This document shows positions 46,406 through 46,821 of a stretch of DNA of 46,821 nt, in pieces. Origin of the DNA: Streptomyces swartbergensis (GTDB lineage: Bacteria; Actinomycetota; Actinomycetes; Streptomycetales; Streptomycetaceae); assembly GCF_002148965.1 (NCBI RefSeq), contig NZ_NGFN01000006.1, positions 1-46,821 on the forward strand, given 5' to 3'. Numbering within the stretch: position 1 is the first letter of the stretch; each line of letters opens with the position of its first letter. The notes below the pieces were generated by a model, which did no database searches, had not been told where the DNA came from, and saw nothing but the letters and a program-made list of their open reading frames with translations. The position numbers were made by a program, and so were the translations under genes.

Positions 46406-46821
46406 ATGGCAGGCGAGACCGTCATCACGGTGGTCGGCAATCTTGTCGACGACCCCGAGCTGCGCTTCACCCCCTCCGGTGCGGCCGTCGCGAAGTTCCG
46501 TGTCGCGTCCACTCCCCGCACCTTCGACCGCCAGACGAACGAGTGGAAGGACGGCGAGAGCCTCTTTCTGACCTGCTCGGTCTGGCGTCAGGCGGCGGAG
46601 AACGTCGCCGAGTCGCTCCAGCGAGGCATGCGCGTCATCGTGCAGGGCCGGCTGAAGCAGCGGTCCTACGAGGACCGTGAGGGCGTCAAGCGCACGGTCT
46701 ACGAGCTGGACGTCGAGGAAGTCGGCGCCAGTCTGCGCAATGCCACGGCCAAGGTCACCAAGACCACCGGCCGCGGTGGCCAGGGCGGTTACAGCGGCGG
46801 TGGCGGCGGTGCCCAGGGTGG
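46406..46821 (+). CDS. ssb: single-stranded DNA-binding protein, 5' part
   Basis: 138 codons are visible before the window ends. The OB-fold covers about residues 1-110: [60 protein letters not shown], and [20 protein letters not shown]. The glycine-rich linker begins ([14 protein letters not shown]) and should end in an acidic tip outside the window. It coats single-stranded DNA at forks. This is SsbA, the essential one, by its place in the rpsF operon. GAGAGG lies 7 nt before the ATG. Confidence 0.97.
   Translation, partial: MAGETVITVVGNLVDDPELRFTPSGAAVAKFRVASTPRTFDRQTNEWKDGESLFLTCSVWRQAAENVAESLQRGMRVIVQGRLKQRSYEDREGVKRTVYELDVEEVGASLRNATAKVTKTTGRGGQGGYSGGGGGAQG

Overview
The window is the replication-origin neighbourhood of a Streptomyces chromosome, or of a very close relative. 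Base composition is very GC-rich with strong third-position G/C bias. The gene order gyrA-gyrB-dciA-recF-gnd-dnaN-oriC-dnaA-rpmH-rnpA-yidD-yidC-jag-rsmG-parA-parB is the conserved actinobacterial origin block. Everything out to rpsF-ssb matches, from memory of S. coelicolor, roughly the SCO3870-SCO3907 interval. I could not run a search, so the species is not assigned.

Layout. Positions 1-2460 hold the 5' part of a large exported protein gene, a 42-residue DLW-39 family gene, a small secreted DUF6344-like protein and tRNA-Ile(GAU). Positions 2582-12498 are a leftward replication cluster: dnaN, gnd, recF, dciA, gyrB, gyrA and a DUF3566 membrane protein. Positions 12660-13255 are oriC, with about 20 DnaA-box-like 9-mers between dnaN and dnaA. 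dnaA (13425-15461) also reads leftward. Positions 15836-19384 read rightward: rpmH, rnpA, yidD, yidC, jag, rsmG. parAB follow (19650-21823). Then come a GNAT protein and, leftward, trxA/trxB behind a sequence that fits the SigR promoter consensus exactly. Positions 24369-32638 are a leftward cell-envelope operon: DUF6049 protein, murJ, pseudokinase, sigM, anti-sigma. Positions 32896-46821 carry cca, an LppU-like protein, an MFS transporter, ino1 with its PadR neighbour, a class A PBP, a GT87 mannosyltransferase-like protein, an alanine-racemase-like protein, femX, a small membrane protein, rpsF and the start of ssb.

How it works together. DnaA, its box array, the beta clamp, RecF, a DciA-type helicase loader candidate and gyrase form the initiation and fork module. 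ParA/ParB and nine perfect 14-bp parS sites, all on the dnaA side of oriC in this window, form the segregation module. The YidC/YidD/RnpA/Jag block links RNA processing and membrane insertion. The right half is dominated by envelope building: lipid II flipping, PBP, Fem ligase and inositol/mannoside chemistry.

The most interesting things seen are: (1) parS sites built into or abutting intrinsic terminators at three intergenic places, including a perfect 36-bp palindrome; (2) paired parS sites spaced 22 and 44 bp; (3) a nine-unit array with a 13-bp period, overlapping a PadR-type palindrome, in front of padR; (4) TAG trinucleotides beside DnaA boxes that look like a DnaA-trio unwinding element; (5) DnaA boxes sandwiched between parS sites upstream of parA; (6) a SYG-rich repeat linker in DnaA; (7) the mycobacterial MviN architecture split into separate murJ and pseudokinase genes next to sigM. 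No mobile element, CRISPR array or wholly unknown multi-gene system was found; this is core chromosome.
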